Origin: Chloroflexota bacterium
Lineage (GTDB): Bacteria > Chloroflexota > UBA6077 > CF-72
Direction of reading: 5' to 3'
NCBI GenBank assembly: GCA_019242065.1
Contig: JAFAWJ010000951.1
Location: forward strand, 1-7,905
DNA: 7,905 nt
In this document: one piece after another, positions 6,850 through 7,905 of the stretch
Numbering within the stretch: position 1 is the first letter of the stretch
Layout: every line of letters begins with the position of its first letter
Notes under the pieces: model-generated
Databases searched by the model: none
The model's input: only the letters and a program-made list of their open reading frames with translations
What the model was told of the DNA's origin: nothing
Program-made: the position numbers and the translations under genes

Positions 6850-6862
6850 ACGTGGTCCACGT
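6850..6862 (+). promoter_or_regulatory. Short perfect dyad in the only intergenic gap; possible operator
   Basis: ACGTGG-T-CCACGT is a 13-base perfect inverted repeat starting three bases after the oxidoreductase stop. The overlapping CCACGTGG (6848-6855) is itself palindromic. No T-run follows, so it is not a standard intrinsic terminator. It could be a regulator-binding site for the gene at 6917 or a chance feature. The rest of the 69-base gap shows no convincing -35/-10 pair. Confidence 0.3.
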
Positions 6863-6902
6863 TGTCGGAGATCGGTGTTGGCCTTTCATTTGCGCCGTGC
6901 GC

Positions 6903-6906
6903 GAGG
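6903..6906 (+). promoter_or_regulatory. Shine-Dalgarno-like GAGG before the start at 6917
   Basis: GAGG ends 10 bases before ATG 6917, a slightly long but workable spacing. An in-frame TGA at 6911-6913 prevents any earlier start, so 6917 is well fixed. Confidence 0.45.
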
Positions 6907-6916
6907 CCGTTGACCG

Positions 6917-7905
6917 ATGAACATCACCTACGTGTGTCACTACTTCGTCCCTGAGCCCGCCGCCCCCGCTGCCCGCGTCCACGAATTCGCGCGCGCCTGG
7001 GTGCGCGCCGGCCACTCGGTCGACGTGCTCACGACATTCCCCAACCATCCGCTCGGTCGCATCCCTCCCGAGTACCGCGGCAGAGCCTGGGCCACCGAGT
7101 TCCTGGACGGCATCCGCGTTCTCCGCTGCTGGCTGTACGCCGTGCCCAATCGCGGCGTCGGTCGCCGCGGGCTCGACCACCTGTCCTTCATGCTGACCGC
7201 GCTACTGTTTGGCCTGCCCAGAATCAACACGACCGACGTGGTGATCGCCTCCTCGCCGACGTTGTTTTCCGCGGTCTCCGCCTGGCTCATCGCCCGCGTC
7301 AAACGCGTGCCGTTTGTCCTGGAGGTCCGCGACCTGTGGCCCGAGGCGATTGTCGACCTCGGCCTGATGCGCCCGAATAGCCGGACCGTGACGTGGCTCC
7401 GCCAGCTGACTGCCTTCCTGTACGACCAGGCCGCCCGCGTCGTGGTCGTCACCGAAGCCTTTGCGGACCGTCTTGTCAACCAGGGTGTGCCGCGCGCCAA
7501 ACTGGCGGTAATTCCCAACGGCGCCGACACACGTTTCTTCGCTCCACAAGAGACTGCTCCGACGCGCCAGAGCCTGGGTCTCAACGGTCAGTTCGTGGTG
7601 GCCTACGTCGGGTCCCACGGCCTGTCGCACGGACTGAACGTGGTGTTGGATGCCGCGGCACTCCAGCCGGAGGTCACCTATCTGCTCGTCGGCGACGGAG
7701 CCGATCGCACGCGCCTGGTGGCCGAACGCGATCGGCGTCAGCTCTCGAATGTCGTCATGCACTCCAGCGTTCCGAAGGTCGCGGTGCCCGGTCTCTATGC
7801 TGCCGCCGACGCGTGTCTGGTGCCACTCCGCGACGTGCCCCTGTTCGAAACCTTCGTCCCCTCCAAGTTGTTCGAGGTATTGGCCGCCGGTCGTCCGGTC
7901 ATCGG
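6917..7905 (+). CDS. WbuB-like GT4 glycosyltransferase, 3' end outside the window
   Basis: The 329 complete codons visible give most of a GT-B enzyme; family members are usually about 400 residues, so roughly 70-90 residues are missing. MNITYVCHYFVPEPAAPAARVHEFA with VDVLTTFPNHPLG is the characteristic N-terminus of the WbuB-type group (related to O-antigen L-fucosamine transferases). It is followed by VVIASSPTLFSAVSAWLIA, FVLEVRD139-L-W-P-E143 and the hinge IPNGADTRFF. The donor domain has AYVGSHGLSHGLNVVLDAA and FVPSKLFE320-VLAAGRPVIG at the window edge. The hydrophobic stretches around 90-100 and 110-125 are short and may associate with the membrane. It is the only gene here separated from its neighbour by a real gap, so it may have its own promoter, though co-transcription is equally possible. 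The family call is strong; the sugar is inferred only loosely. Confidence 0.9.
   Translation, partial: MNITYVCHYFVPEPAAPAARVHEFARAWVRAGHSVDVLTTFPNHPLGRIPPEYRGRAWATEFLDGIRVLRCWLYAVPNRGVGRRGLDHLSFMLTALLFGLPRINTTDVVIASSPTLFSAVSAWLIARVKRVPFVLEVRDLWPEAIVDLGLMRPNSRTVTWLRQLTAFLYDQAARVVVVTEAFADRLVNQGVPRAKLAVIPNGADTRFFAPQETAPTRQSLGLNGQFVVAYVGSHGLSHGLNVVLDAAALQPEVTYLLVGDGADRTRLVAERDRRQLSNVVMHSSVPKVAVPGLYAAADACLVPLRDVPLFETFVPSKLFEVLAAGRPVI

Noticed and set aside
6848..6870. Intrinsic terminator after the oxidoreductase
   Set aside because: The stem would be only about five base pairs with a three-base loop, and no U-tract follows.

Overview
The window is about two-thirds G+C and carries plus-strand genes that are tightly packed and mostly overlap. 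Starts are ATG or GTG and most lack a strong Shine-Dalgarno sequence. This fits a high-GC bacterium such as Chloroflexota, Acidobacteriota or Actinomycetota, but the sequence alone does not settle the phylum. The content is an envelope, capsule or exopolysaccharide biosynthesis cluster rich in glycosyltransferases (GTs).

Layout. Positions 1-379 hold two 62-codon mini-ORFs (6-194 and 191-379). Each begins with the start codons of a GT gene and continues into what looks like the C-terminal tail of a GT4 enzyme. They read as internally deleted GT relics in tandem. The boundary between units (Leu-Ala-stop overlapping Met-Thr-Ala as ATGA) occurs three times, at 6, 191 and 376, exactly 185 bases apart. 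The third copy is the start of an intact GT.

From 376 to 6847 five genes follow without gaps: a GT4 enzyme (376-1590), a TuaH-like GT (1583-2737), a second GT4 enzyme (2725-3843), a WaaE-like GT2 enzyme (3840-4691) and a 719-residue two-domain oxidoreductase (4688-6847). Junctions overlap by 8, 13, 4 and 4 bases, which suggests one translationally coupled operon. The oxidoreductase joins a medium-chain dehydrogenase half without zinc ligands to a Gfo/Idh/MocA half.

A 69-base gap (6848-6916), the only real intergenic space, contains a perfect short dyad. It is followed by a WbuB-like GT4 gene (6917 onward) that runs off the window end.

Working together (inference): the GTs would add successive sugars to a lipid-linked or lipid-A-like acceptor. 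The oxidoreductase would supply or modify one of the sugars by NAD(P)-dependent redox chemistry. No polymerase, flippase, export protein or regulator lies in the window, so the final product cannot be named. The points most worth a second look are the 185-base array of GT relics at the left edge and the unusual oxidoreductase.
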